In this document: in pieces, positions 16,596 to 24,710 of the stretch
How positions within the stretch are numbered: position 1 is the stretch's first letter
Layout of the letters: each line of letters starts with the position of its first letter
Source of the DNA: Balneolaceae bacterium
GTDB taxonomy: Bacteria > Bacteroidota > Rhodothermia > Balneolales > Balneolaceae
Length of the DNA stretch: 64,000 nt
Assembly: GCA_017640605.1 (NCBI GenBank)
Contig: JAEPQH010000005.1
Coordinates: 124,001-188,000 of the forward strand
Direction: 5' to 3'
Position numbers and translations under genes: made by a program
The notes under the pieces: model-generated
Seen by the model: the letters and a program-made list of their open reading frames with translations, nothing else
Databases searched by the model: none
What the model was told of the DNA's origin: nothing

Positions 16596-16629
16596 AAAAG
16601 TGCTTGCCAAATGGCTAGCACTTTTTTTG
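16596..16629 (+). terminator. intrinsic terminator after Ig-repeat lipoprotein
   Basis: The stem AAAGTGCTTGCC pairs with GGCTAGCACTTT with one mismatch around an AAAT loop, and a run of seven T follows. It lies 15 bp beyond the lipoprotein stop codon and before the MATE gene. Confidence 0.85.
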
Positions 16630-16666
16630 TTTAATTCATTTTCAGTAATCTCACTTTAAAATCTAG

Positions 16667-18070
16667 TTGCCTACCACAAATACAGAAACTACTCTTTGGG
16701 CCGATATTAAGGCTTCCATCGCAGGAAATGATCAGGACTTTACCGAAGGAAAGCTTGGCCGCGCTATCCTACTGCTTTCTATTCCTATGGTGCTGGAAAT
16801 GGCTATGGAATCAGTTTTCGCGATCGTCGATATCTTTTTCGTTTCAAGATTGGGAGCCGATGCAGTAGCTACCGTTGGAATCACAGAATCACTTATCACC
16901 ATTGTTTACGCTATTGGAATCGGTCTTTCGATGGGAACCACAGCCATGGTTGCTCGTCGAATTGGTGAAAAAGATAAGATAGGAGCCTCAAAATCGGCGG
17001 TGCAGGCAATCATTGTAGGTTTTATTGTTTCACTTCCTATCAGTTTAATAGGCATCTTTTACGCCAAAGATTTACTACGATTAATGGGTGCAGAACCTGT
17101 GATTGTAGAAACCATGTACGCCTACACTTCCATCATGATTGGTGGTAATGTTGTGATCATGTTACTCTTTGTGATTAACGCAATTTTCAGAGGAGCCGGA
17201 GATGCCGCTATATCTATGCGGGTGCTTTGGCTAGCAAATGGATTAAACATCATTCTTGATCCCATACTTATTTTTGGAATCGGCTTTATTCCGGCATTTG
17301 GAGTAAAAGGAGCAGCAATTGCCACAGTTATTGGGCGTGGTATTGGGGTTCTGTATCAATTATATCTCCTATCGAAAAATCAAACCCGAGTAACCATCAT
17401 AAAAGAAACATTGGTTGTTCAGTGGGATATCATGAAACGACTTATTCGTTTGAGCTTAGGTGGAATTGGCCAATTTATCATCGCAACCTCCAGCTGGATT
17501 GGATTGGTTCGTATATTGGCTGAATTTGGGAGTATTACTGTTGCAGGTTACACTATCGCAATTCGTATTTTTATTTTTTCGATCCTGCCATCTTGGGGTA
17601 TGAGTAATGCAGCAGCTACTTTGGTTGGTCAAAACCTAGGCGCGAATAAACCGGAACGTGCAGAAAAATCTGTTTGGACTACCGCAGGCGTTAACATGGT
17701 ATTTCTAGCATTAGTAGGTATCACGTTTTACATATTTGCAGAATGGCTGATTGCTCTCTTCTCAACAGATCCGGAGATAATCCGTATCGGTGCACAATGT
17801 CTTCGAATTATCAGCTATGGTTATCTGGCTTATGCATTTGGAATGATAATCATTCAGGCATTCAATGGAGCCGGAGACACCACAACCCCTACTATTATCA
17901 ATTTTATCTGTTTTTGGCTGATCGAAATTCCATTAGCCTATTTACTTGCATTAGAATTTGGTTTTAAACAAGATGGTGTGTTTTACGCAATAGTTGTTGC
18001 AGAAACCTTACTTGGTGTAATTGGCTTTCTTATCTTCCGTAAAGGAAACTGGAAAAAAGTTAACGTATAA
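16667..18070 (+). CDS. MATE family efflux transporter
   Basis: This 467-residue multipass protein has the two homologous halves of MATE exporters. The first half has RAILLLSIPMVLEMAMESVF and IGLSMGTTAMVARRIGE, and the second has SWGMSNAAATLVGQNLGA and ISYGYLAYAFGMIIIQAFNG. These proteins export cationic drugs or metabolites using Na+ or H+ gradients; the substrate is unknown. The likely start is TTG at 16667, giving an N-terminal hydrophilic stretch of about 30 residues before the first helix. Its stop directly abuts the ATG of the SUI1-like gene, so the two are probably cotranscribed. Confidence 0.92.
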   Translation: MPTTNTETTLWADIKASIAGNDQDFTEGKLGRAILLLSIPMVLEMAMESVFAIVDIFFVSRLGADAVATVGITESLITIVYAIGIGLSMGTTAMVARRIGEKDKIGASKSAVQAIIVGFIVSLPISLIGIFYAKDLLRLMGAEPVIVETMYAYTSIMIGGNVVIMLLFVINAIFRGAGDAAISMRVLWLANGLNIILDPILIFGIGFIPAFGVKGAAIATVIGRGIGVLYQLYLLSKNQTRVTIIKETLVVQWDIMKRLIRLSLGGIGQFIIATSSWIGLVRILAEFGSITVAGYTIAIRIFIFSILPSWGMSNAAATLVGQNLGANKPERAEKSVWTTAGVNMVFLALVGITFYIFAEWLIALFSTDPEIIRIGAQCLRIISYGYLAYAFGMIIIQAFNGAGDTTTPTIINFICFWLIEIPLAYLLALEFGFKQDGVFYAIVVAETLLGVIGFLIFRKGNWKKVNV

Positions 18071-18295
18071 ATGAAAGTTAAAGTAACACTGGAAACCGGT
18101 GGTAGACGAGGAAAACAAGTAACCGTTATTCGTGGAATTACACACAATCCTCAGGTGATAGAAAAACTTACCAAGAAGATTAAATCTCAGTTAGGTACCG
18201 GTGGAACTATAAAAGGGAAAGTGATTGAAATCCAAGGTAATCACCTTCCCAAAGTAAGTAAACTGCTTGAAGCCGAAGGCTATACGGTTCAATAG
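18071..18295 (+). CDS. SUI1/eIF1-like translation factor (YciH family), short form
   Basis: The 74-residue protein is essentially a bare SUI1 domain. It has the basic TGGRRGKQVTVIRGI segment, LTKKIKSQLGTGGTIKG, and the closing EIQGNHLPKVSKLLEAEGY. Bacterial YciH proteins are usually around 105-110 residues; this one lacks most of the N-terminal extension. SUI1 proteins can influence start-codon fidelity on the ribosome, but the bacterial role is not settled. It follows the MATE gene with no gap and its stop abuts the stop of the convergent gene at 18296, leaving no intergenic terminator. Confidence 0.9.
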   Translation: MKVKVTLETGGRRGKQVTVIRGITHNPQVIEKLTKKIKSQLGTGGTIKGKVIEIQGNHLPKVSKLLEAEGYTVQ

Positions 18296-18787
18296 TTAGA
18301 GCGAAACTTTGCTTTCCTGTTTAGGATCTAAATCATATAAAGAAGAAGCAGTAGCCTGTATAGTTTTATACCACTCGTTGCCAAACTTGTCATTAATGGC
18401 GTAAAAATCAGCGAAATCAGGCTTTCTTAGATTCATTTTCCACTCTTGAGTTTTGGACTTAAAAGTAGGATCCAAATGGAGTAGTTGATGATAGATCATC
18501 ATTTCTTTGGTTTTGGTATCCAGCATATCCCAAAGCTCTCCGGATACTTCCACCAAATAATCATTACCTGAATAATACTTTACCTCGCGGGTAGCTTTCA
18601 TGCATTTAGCTGCTTTTTGTTTACTGATGTGCGGGTAAACAAGAAAATAGCCAATTTCTGCAGGTCCGAATTCTAATTTGTAGTCTTTTATAACTTTTTG
18701 TGCTATCGCCTCTATTTCGGGCGACTCCATTAACTGTTTGTCGCTTGATGTAGTCTCTTCTGGTGCTAAAAAATCGTTCTCTGGCAT
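18296..18787 (-). CDS. putative metallopeptidase-like protein with altered HExxH motif
   Basis: The 163-residue soluble protein resembles the putative phage metallopeptidase family. It has an N-terminal helical region, a central segment LVEVSGELWDMLDTKTKEMM, then HQLLHLDP (100-107) and a C-terminal block DFADFYAINDKFGNEWY. Active relatives carry HELLH and a later HD as zinc ligands. Here the catalytic Glu is Gln101 and the expected downstream His is replaced in RKPDF. It may be a non-catalytic derivative. No signal peptide is present. It overlaps nothing but touches the SUI1 stop, and lies 3 nt downstream of the DUF4920 gene on the same strand, suggesting cotranscription. Confidence 0.6.
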   Translation of the reverse strand: MPENDFLAPEETTSSDKQLMESPEIEAIAQKVIKDYKLEFGPAEIGYFLVYPHISKQKAAKCMKATREVKYYSGNDYLVEVSGELWDMLDTKTKEMMIYHQLLHLDPTFKSKTQEWKMNLRKPDFADFYAINDKFGNEWYKTIQATASSLYDLDPKQESKVSL

Positions 18788-18790
18788 AAA

Positions 18791-19282
18791 TTATTTAGTT
18801 TTTGGTATGCGAACACTGCTCGCAATAATAGCGTATTCCTTTTGCTCTTTGGTGATCAGCTTAGGATCCTCACCTACATCTTCGGCGTAGTGTTTAGCTT
18901 GTTCTGTAGAAAGGATCTTTTCTTCGAGCTTCCCTTTAAACAACACTTCTTTTCCGGTTGAATTGGTTGGAATAAAGAAGGAATAATCTACGAAAGATAC
19001 TCTAGCTTCAGCCGACTCTCCCTCTGCAATAAAGAAGCAGCCTTTTTTTGCGCACACCTGCTTCACATTTGCTTTGATGATAAACTCCTGATCACTCCCG
19101 CTTTGCCTAATCGCCTCGTCTAATGAGATAATGTTTTCATCATTGCCTAGCTCCAACACTGTACCAAATGTTTCATATTGTTCGGTAATGGTAACCGGCT
19201 CAGAGAGTCTGATGACCTCATCCTGTGCATTGATATTTGTAAAAGGTAAAAGAACAAAAAGAATTATTACTAATGATCGCAT
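18791..19282 (-). CDS. DUF4920 domain exported protein
   Basis: This 163-residue protein has a signal peptide (about 1-19, cleavage after NINA). Its DUF4920 domain carries the diagnostic VCAKKGCFF block with two cysteines (about 77-85), followed by VSFVDYSFFIP and TGKEVLFKGKLEEK. DUF4920 proteins are common in Bacteroidota and relatives. Their biochemical role is unknown, and the two cysteines could bind metal or form a disulfide. Its last codons lie 3 nt from the metallopeptidase-like gene, so they are probably one unit. The start is divergent from the membrane protein at 19332. Confidence 0.85.
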   Translation of the reverse strand: MRSLVIILFVLLPFTNINAQDEVIRLSEPVTITEQYETFGTVLELGNDENIISLDEAIRQSGSDQEFIIKANVKQVCAKKGCFFIAEGESAEARVSFVDYSFFIPTNSTGKEVLFKGKLEEKILSTEQAKHYAEDVGEDPKLITKEQKEYAIIASSVRIPKTK

Positions 19283-19331
19283 AGCAGTATTTTTTGGACT
19301 AAAATAAGAAAGAATTCAGTCCAATTTTGGG

Positions 19332-19760
19332 TTGAACATCAACAAATTCAAAAAAAGTGAAAGGATTTTATTGAAACGATTAATTACGCTCCTAGGCACA
19401 TTTCTCTTCGCTGTTTTTTGTGAATTATTTGTACGAATAGTCATCATTATTTACCAACAAACTGAATTCACATTCTATGGAACAGGAGCACTACCGGGAT
19501 GGCAATGGGTGGTACTTTTCGCTGTTATCATACTAATTTCTAGTTGGATTGCAGGCATGCTTAATGCCACAATTTTAAACTCTAAGCATTTCTCAAACTT
19601 CCTACTTTTACTAATATTGATGATCGTTTGGAGAGTGAGTGAGTATTTTGCTAATCCGGAACCTGAATTCTTATTCAGTTTGATTTTAATTTCTATGCAT
19701 TCCGTTGCGATTTTGCTTGCATTTAAAACTAAACAAAAAATCGATGAACAGATCTCTTAA
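19332..19760 (+). CDS. small membrane protein of unknown function
   Basis: The 142-residue protein has about four hydrophobic helices (near 14-37, 54-77, 82-102 and 110-133) and a short basic N-terminus (KFKKSERILLKR), suggesting an inner-membrane protein with cytoplasmic ends. I do not recognise a family. The predicted start is TTG at 19332; no ATG is available before the first helix. Its 3' end overlaps the start of the following sialidase-like lipoprotein by 17 nt, so the two are likely coexpressed. Confidence 0.6.
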   Translation: MNINKFKKSERILLKRLITLLGTFLFAVFCELFVRIVIIIYQQTEFTFYGTGALPGWQWVVLFAVIILISSWIAGMLNATILNSKHFSNFLLLLILMIVWRVSEYFANPEPEFLFSLILISMHSVAILLAFKTKQKIDEQIS

Positions 19761-20961
19761 CAATCTATTGGTACTGATATCAAGTCTTCTTTTAATTCAT
19801 TGTTCATCAACTCCAAAAGAAATCGAAATAGAAAATCCAGCCAATGAGCACGGCAAATATCCTCGATTATTTACGGATAACACCGGAACTGTGTTTATGA
19901 GTTGGATGGAAACCGTGAGTGACACCACCTTTCTTTATTATGCCAAATACAATGGAGAACGTTGGACCGAGCCAATGCTCATTTCTTCCTCAGATTCATG
20001 GTTTGTGAATTGGGCTGATTACCCCTCGATTATTGCGCAAAATGGCAAACCAATGGCGTCTCATTGGCTTCAAAAAAAACCCGGCGGAACCTATTCTTAT
20101 GACGTAGCCATTGCTACTTACAATGGGAGTGCTTTTTCTGATCCCCTTACACCACATACCGACAATACCCCAACCGAGCATGGTTTTGTAAGCATGCAGC
20201 CCATCAGCGAGGATTCATTTTATGCAATTTGGCTGGATGGTAGAAATATGAAGAGTGGGCATGGTCACGTTTCAGGTGAACAGGAAACGAATCTAGATCA
20301 TGCTATGACGTTGAGAGGGACAATGATTACGCCGGATAAGCCGGTATCAGACCAAGTTATAGATCAATCGGTTTGTGAATGTTGTGGAACTACACTGGTA
20401 AATACAAATAATACCTTAATTGCAGCTTACCGGAATAGAAGTGCAGAGGAAATTAGAGATATTTATGTATCAACAATGAATCTTGAAACCGGTAAATGGA
20501 CGGAAGGAAAAAATATAAGCAATGATAATTGGAAGATAGCTGCGTGTCCTGTTAATGGTCCTGTATTAGCTGCAAATGATCAGTTAGTGGCCTTAGCTTG
20601 GTTCACCGGAGCGAATGATACGGCAAAAGTAAAGCTGCGCACATCAACTAATTTAGGGGATTCATGGCATCAAATTCAGGAGCTGGAAGCAGAAACGCCA
20701 CTTGGTCGTGTGGATGTAACCATTACATCGGATAACGTAATTTGGGTAACTTGGATGAGCAGAAGCGACGATTCTGCTGTTCTTAAAATTGCTTCTTTTG
20801 ATGAATATGGAAATCGAAGGTCGCTGCAGATTGTAGATCAAGTTTCTGCATCAAGAAGCGGCGGATTTCCACAATTAGAAGTCATCGGTAATTCGAAAAT
20901 ACTAGCCTGGACCGACGCTTCAACCGATCGGCCCAGAATCAAAACAAAAATTATTCGATGA
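19744..20961 (+). CDS. sialidase-like beta-propeller lipoprotein
   Basis: The start is placed at the ATG at 19744 (MNRSLNNLL), because it gives a proper signal peptide and lipobox LIHC. A longer in-frame reading begins 39 nt upstream but would bury the signal. The mature 400 residues contain repeated beta-strand blocks such as YPRLFTDNTGTVFMSWM and LAWFTGANDTAKVKLRTS, with an Asp-box-like STNLGDSWHQI, the pattern of BNR/sialidase propellers. A CECCGTT motif in the middle may bind metal. True sialidase catalytic residues cannot be confirmed, so the safe call is a sialidase-like exported protein. The last 11 nt overlap the convergent alkaline phosphatase gene. Confidence 0.7.
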   Translation: MNRSLNNLLVLISSLLLIHCSSTPKEIEIENPANEHGKYPRLFTDNTGTVFMSWMETVSDTTFLYYAKYNGERWTEPMLISSSDSWFVNWADYPSIIAQNGKPMASHWLQKKPGGTYSYDVAIATYNGSAFSDPLTPHTDNTPTEHGFVSMQPISEDSFYAIWLDGRNMKSGHGHVSGEQETNLDHAMTLRGTMITPDKPVSDQVIDQSVCECCGTTLVNTNNTLIAAYRNRSAEEIRDIYVSTMNLETGKWTEGKNISNDNWKIAACPVNGPVLAANDQLVALAWFTGANDTAKVKLRTSTNLGDSWHQIQELEAETPLGRVDVTITSDNVIWVTWMSRSDDSAVLKIASFDEYGNRRSLQIVDQVSASRSGGFPQLEVIGNSKILAWTDASTDRPRIKTKIIR

Positions 20962-22129
20962 TTTGAGGAAGAGTTCCTAACCCAGCCAATTGGGCAACTA
21001 GAATTCCAATTTCGGTATTATCATGCCAGCCGGTGAATTCAACAGCATGTGGGCCGTAAGCCATTACAGGAACTGGAACACCTGTATGGTAACCGGTACT
21101 CCAAGCAATTTCCATTTCTTCGCTGCTATTACCGTATTGCAGGGTCATCCCTCCTGTTTCATGATCGGCAGTAACCACTACTAAAGTCTCTCCGTCTTCT
21201 ACCGCAAAATCGAGTGCAGTTTTAACCGCTGCATCAAAATCTTTCACCTCACGCATAGCATAAGTTGCGTTATTATCATGCCCGGCCCAATCGATCTGAG
21301 AACCTTCAATCATCAGAAAAAATCCATTTTCATTTGTTGATAACACATCGATTGCCTTTTGCGACATTTCAGCCAATGTTGGAGTTCTGTTTTCTGATGG
21401 CATACCTGCTGCAGAGAATAAGCCTAGAATTTTCTCACTATCCGATGCTTTCATCGTAGTTACGTTTTCTACAAACTCATATCCATTTGCGGTAAACTCA
21501 TCAATTAAATTACGATCGTCTTTTCTTGAGCTATTCTCTTCAGATTGTGGAATAAAAAATTCTCTCCCTCCACCTAGAAAAACTTCAACACCTGAATTCA
21601 GATATTGTACGGCAATTTCAGGTTGTTTACTTCTCGCATCTATATGAGCTGCGTAACTTGCAGGTGTTGCATGAGTAATTGTAGACGTTGCAACCAAACC
21701 TGTACTTTTACCTTGTGCCTCGGCAAGTTCAAGAACCGTTCGGCAGTGTTCGCCTTCTGGTAAATAGGCAATCATTCCATTATTGGTTTTCGCACCGCAA
21801 GAGTAAGCGGTAGCACCGGCAGCCGAATCGGTAACTAATCGATTTGCAGCATGGGTAATTGAAAAACCTGTAACCGGCATATTTTGAACCACTAAGCGGC
21901 CGTCTTTACCTACCAAATTTAGTTGACCGGAATACAGTTGTGCTAAACCGGTTCCATCACCAATGATAAAAATCACATTTTTGATTGGTCCATCAGCAAC
22001 CAATGGATATTTCTCGGTTTTTTCTAAAGAAGGTAACTGAACAGAAATAGTGTCTAGTTTAAGCTCCTGAGCCTTAGAGGCAAAAGTGAGAAAAAAAGAC
22101 ATCAAGATTAAGGAAAGTAAAAAGCGCAT
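20951..22129 (-). CDS. alkaline phosphatase, PhoA family
   Basis: This exported 392-residue phosphomonoesterase has a signal peptide (about 1-20). The metal site IIGDGTG contains Asp58, and the nucleophile Ser102 lies in VTDSAAGATAYSCG. Later metal-binding blocks are IEGSQIDWAGHDN, VTADHETGG and the His in TGYHTGVPVPV. All expected residues appear present, so it should be active, releasing phosphate from organic esters in the periplasm. It is convergent with the sialidase-like gene (11-nt overlap) and appears monocistronic. No Pho-box could be judged in the short upstream gap to the helicase gene. Confidence 0.95.
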   Translation of the reverse strand: MRFLLSLILMSFFLTFASKAQELKLDTISVQLPSLEKTEKYPLVADGPIKNVIFIIGDGTGLAQLYSGQLNLVGKDGRLVVQNMPVTGFSITHAANRLVTDSAAGATAYSCGAKTNNGMIAYLPEGEHCRTVLELAEAQGKSTGLVATSTITHATPASYAAHIDARSKQPEIAVQYLNSGVEVFLGGGREFFIPQSEENSSRKDDRNLIDEFTANGYEFVENVTTMKASDSEKILGLFSAAGMPSENRTPTLAEMSQKAIDVLSTNENGFFLMIEGSQIDWAGHDNNATYAMREVKDFDAAVKTALDFAVEDGETLVVVTADHETGGMTLQYGNSSEEMEIAWSTGYHTGVPVPVMAYGPHAVEFTGWHDNTEIGILVAQLAGLGTLPQIIE

Positions 22130-22190
22130 TTTTTTATCGTAAGTTGAATATTCAAAGTTTTCCTAGAATTACCGCAAGATTAACGGATTG

Positions 22191-23816
22191 CTAAAATTTT
22201 GGCAAAAAGCTTTTTATCAATCCCCAAATGCCTTTAGAGGGTTTATGTGCATTTTTATTTCGCTCTGCAGCTTTATCAATAGTTTTTAATTCAATTGTTT
22301 TCTTAGGCTGTTTGCTTTGTTTAGCTTCTTTTTGCTTTGGTTGCTTTTTCGAATTCGATTTTTTTGAAACTGCCTTTTTCTTAGAATTTGACTTAGATTC
22401 TTTTTTCGGCAACTTAACCGACACAGTTTTTTCTTCCTGTTTCTTTTCGTCTGCCGGTTTATTCTTCAATTCAATCACAAACCCACCTTGCTCACTTTTT
22501 GAAACATTGATGGTCTTGGCACCAGAAAAGTCGGGAGAGATGTCTTTAGCCGACCCTTTCTTATCTGAACTAGAATTGGAAGCAGATTTAGCCTCTACAT
22601 TTTTATCAGATTCATTTTTATTTGTATCTGATTTCTTCTTGTTCGATTTGGATTTCGATGATTTGGCATCATTCTGACGGCCATCACTACTGCTTTCAGA
22701 CTTTAGAAGTGCATCCCCATCAATAATCTCAAGATCTTTTCCTGCTTTTTGCTTGATGGGTTTAAATAACTTTGCATCTTTTTTACTTACCAATGTGACT
22801 GCCATCCCGGATTTGTCATATCTACCGGTTCGCCCAATTCTATGGATGTAATCATCAACAGCTTGCGGAACATCGTAATTGATGATTAAGGAAACGTCGG
22901 CGATATCGATTCCCCTGGCTAACACATCTGTTGCTACAATAATAGGTACTTTCCCATTTTTGAAACTGTTCAATGCCTTAGTTCGCTCATCCTGTTCACG
23001 ATCGCCATGAATACTGGCGGCATTAATACCTTTTTTGGATAGAAGTCGTTCTAACTGATCCGTCCCTCTTTTGGTAGCTGTAAAAATGATACAGGACGTC
23101 CACTCGAGTTCATCGAGTAAACGCTGAGTTAATTTCAGTTTCTCTCGTCCATCCACCTGATAGGCACGCTGTGCTACACTATTCGATGGTTTCGACATCT
23201 CAATCTGAATGAGCTCAGGATTCTTTTGAATCTTTTTAGCAAGATGCTGAATCTCTTTTGGCATCGTAGCAGAGAACAATAAGGTTTGCCGTTCTTTAGG
23301 CAACTTATCAATAATGTGATTTACATCCGGTAGGAAGCCCATATCAAGCATTCGATCAGCCTCATCCAAAATCAAGTATTTGATATTGGTAAAATCAACA
23401 TCAAGCACTTTCATTTGATCGATCAAACGCCCGGGCGTAGCAACGATCAAATCAACTCCGGCTCGAATAGCTTCGGCTTGTCTTGCAAAATCTTCTCCCC
23501 CAATTATAGTCGAAGAACTTAACCCGGTATGATAACCGAGTGCGAAAATTTGCTCATCAATTTGTTGTGCAAGTTCACGAGTTGGTGATAAAATTAATGC
23601 TTTTGTCCCTTCCTTTGGCTCAGATAAAATTTGATTAAGAATTGGGATAACAAAAGCCCCGGTTTTTCCGGTGCCGGTTTGGGCTGCACCAAGAACGTCC
23701 TGCCCGGATAAAATTAATGGAATAGATTTTTCTTGAATGGGAGTTGGCTCAGTAAAACCAATATCTTGCAACCCCATTTGTAGCGACTCATTTAAGTCAA
23801 ATTCTTTAAACGTCAA
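22191..23816 (-). CDS. DEAD-box RNA helicase, RhlE-like
   Basis: All core motifs are visible: the Q motif (FTEPTPIQEKSIP), AQTGTGKT, PTRELAQQ, DEADRMLDMGF, SAT, ATDVLARGIDI and HRIGRTGR. The core spans residues 1 to about 365. The 175-residue C-terminal tail is Lys/Ser-rich low complexity, with repeated SNKKK, SNSKKK and KQPKQ patterns, and ends KGIWGLIKSFLPKF, a short amphipathic or hydrophobic terminus. Such basic tails bind RNA nonspecifically in cold-shock helicases. It is the only gene between alkaline phosphatase and the FKBP gene. Roles in RNA unwinding, ribosome assembly or cold adaptation follow from the family. Confidence 0.95.
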   Translation of the reverse strand: MTFKEFDLNESLQMGLQDIGFTEPTPIQEKSIPLILSGQDVLGAAQTGTGKTGAFVIPILNQILSEPKEGTKALILSPTRELAQQIDEQIFALGYHTGLSSSTIIGGEDFARQAEAIRAGVDLIVATPGRLIDQMKVLDVDFTNIKYLILDEADRMLDMGFLPDVNHIIDKLPKERQTLLFSATMPKEIQHLAKKIQKNPELIQIEMSKPSNSVAQRAYQVDGREKLKLTQRLLDELEWTSCIIFTATKRGTDQLERLLSKKGINAASIHGDREQDERTKALNSFKNGKVPIIVATDVLARGIDIADVSLIINYDVPQAVDDYIHRIGRTGRYDKSGMAVTLVSKKDAKLFKPIKQKAGKDLEIIDGDALLKSESSSDGRQNDAKSSKSKSNKKKSDTNKNESDKNVEAKSASNSSSDKKGSAKDISPDFSGAKTINVSKSEQGGFVIELKNKPADEKKQEEKTVSVKLPKKESKSNSKKKAVSKKSNSKKQPKQKEAKQSKQPKKTIELKTIDKAAERNKNAHKPSKGIWGLIKSFLPKF

Positions 23817-23897
23817 AGTAATATAAATGCTTGTTAATCAATACAGCATGGAATATACACAGAACCTTTATAAAGTGTATTACTATCACAATTCTTA

Positions 23898-23905
23898 TAT
23901 CTTTG
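23898..23905 (+). promoter_or_regulatory. candidate Bacteroidota-type -7 box for FKBP gene
   Basis: TATCTTTG matches the TAnnTTTG consensus recognised by the primary sigma factor of Bacteroidota. It lies 36 bp upstream of the FKBP start codon. A clear TTG at -33 is not seen, so the call is tentative. Confidence 0.4.
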
Positions 23906-23940
23906 TGATTTAAAATTAATCCACAAACAAAAATCTAATC

Positions 23941-24636
23941 ATGCGTTTTTATCATTCATTAAGTACAATCATTCTTAGCTCATTCATCCTGTTTGCTTGT
24001 TCCTCTCCCGAAAAAGAATTTTCTACTGATACAGCATTGAATTCATTAGTAGATAGTGCCAGCTATGCGATTGCTTTTCAGAACGGTAGCAGGTTAAGCA
24101 GTCAGGGTTTTCCGGATGTAAATGTAGATGCCTATGTAGCTGGTTTTTTAAATGGGTTAAATGGGGATGAACATCGTATTTCGGAAGGTGAGCTGCGCCC
24201 TATGTTCCAAAAGTTTAATACATTTATTCAGGATAAGATCAAGACTGAAAATCGATTAGAGGCCGAGGAATTTTTTGAAAATAATCGAAAAAAAGACGGT
24301 GTAATTGAAACTGAATCGGGTTTACAATTAAAAGTACTTAAAGAAGGTGACGGACCTAAACCCTTACCACAAAATACCGTTGTTGTGATGTATGAGGGAC
24401 GTTTGATCGACGGAACTATTTTTGACTCAAACTATGGTAGTGGAAATCCTGCTGAATATGTACTAGGACAAATGATTCCCGGTTGGATTGAAGGACTTCA
24501 GCTGATGAAGGTAGGCGGTGAGTATGAATTATATGTTCCATCTGAGTTGGCTTACGGAGAGAATCCACGTCCGGGTGGAGCGATCATGCCAAACGATGCC
24601 TTAATTTTTAAAATTGAACTTTTAGAAGTGAAATAA
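23941..24636 (+). CDS. FKBP-type peptidyl-prolyl isomerase, lipoprotein
   Basis: The 231-residue protein has a signal peptide with lipobox LFAC (Cys20). A helical FKBP N-terminal dimerisation domain follows (about 30-115), then the FKBP catalytic domain (about 135-231). That domain has VVMYEGRLIDGTIFDSNY, VLGQMIPGWIEGLQLM and YVPSELAYGENPRPGGAI. This is the Mip/FkpA architecture: a periplasm-facing proline isomerase and chaperone that assists outer-membrane protein folding. It is monocistronic, with a terminator 24 bp after the stop. Confidence 0.95.
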   Translation: MRFYHSLSTIILSSFILFACSSPEKEFSTDTALNSLVDSASYAIAFQNGSRLSSQGFPDVNVDAYVAGFLNGLNGDEHRISEGELRPMFQKFNTFIQDKIKTENRLEAEEFFENNRKKDGVIETESGLQLKVLKEGDGPKPLPQNTVVVMYEGRLIDGTIFDSNYGSGNPAEYVLGQMIPGWIEGLQLMKVGGEYELYVPSELAYGENPRPGGAIMPNDALIFKIELLEVK

Positions 24637-24660
24637 CTCAGCAACCAAAAGTATAGATAT

Positions 24661-24697
24661 AAAAAAAGGAGCTCTAAAAAGAGCTCCTTTTTGTTTT
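24661..24697. terminator. bidirectional intrinsic terminator
   Basis: The perfect stem AAGGAGCTCT / AGAGCTCCTT has a short A-rich loop, A-run on the left and T-run on the right. It can stop the FKBP transcript (+) and the convergent lipoprotein transcript (-), whose stop is at 24711. Confidence 0.88.
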
Positions 24698-24710
24698 TAA
24701 GCTGTGTTAA

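Noticed and set aside
22228-22677. 149-codon Phe/Leu/Ser-rich reading frame on the plus strand
   Set aside because: Antisense of the Lys/Ser-rich tail of the DEAD-box helicase; no start signal and no family resemblance.
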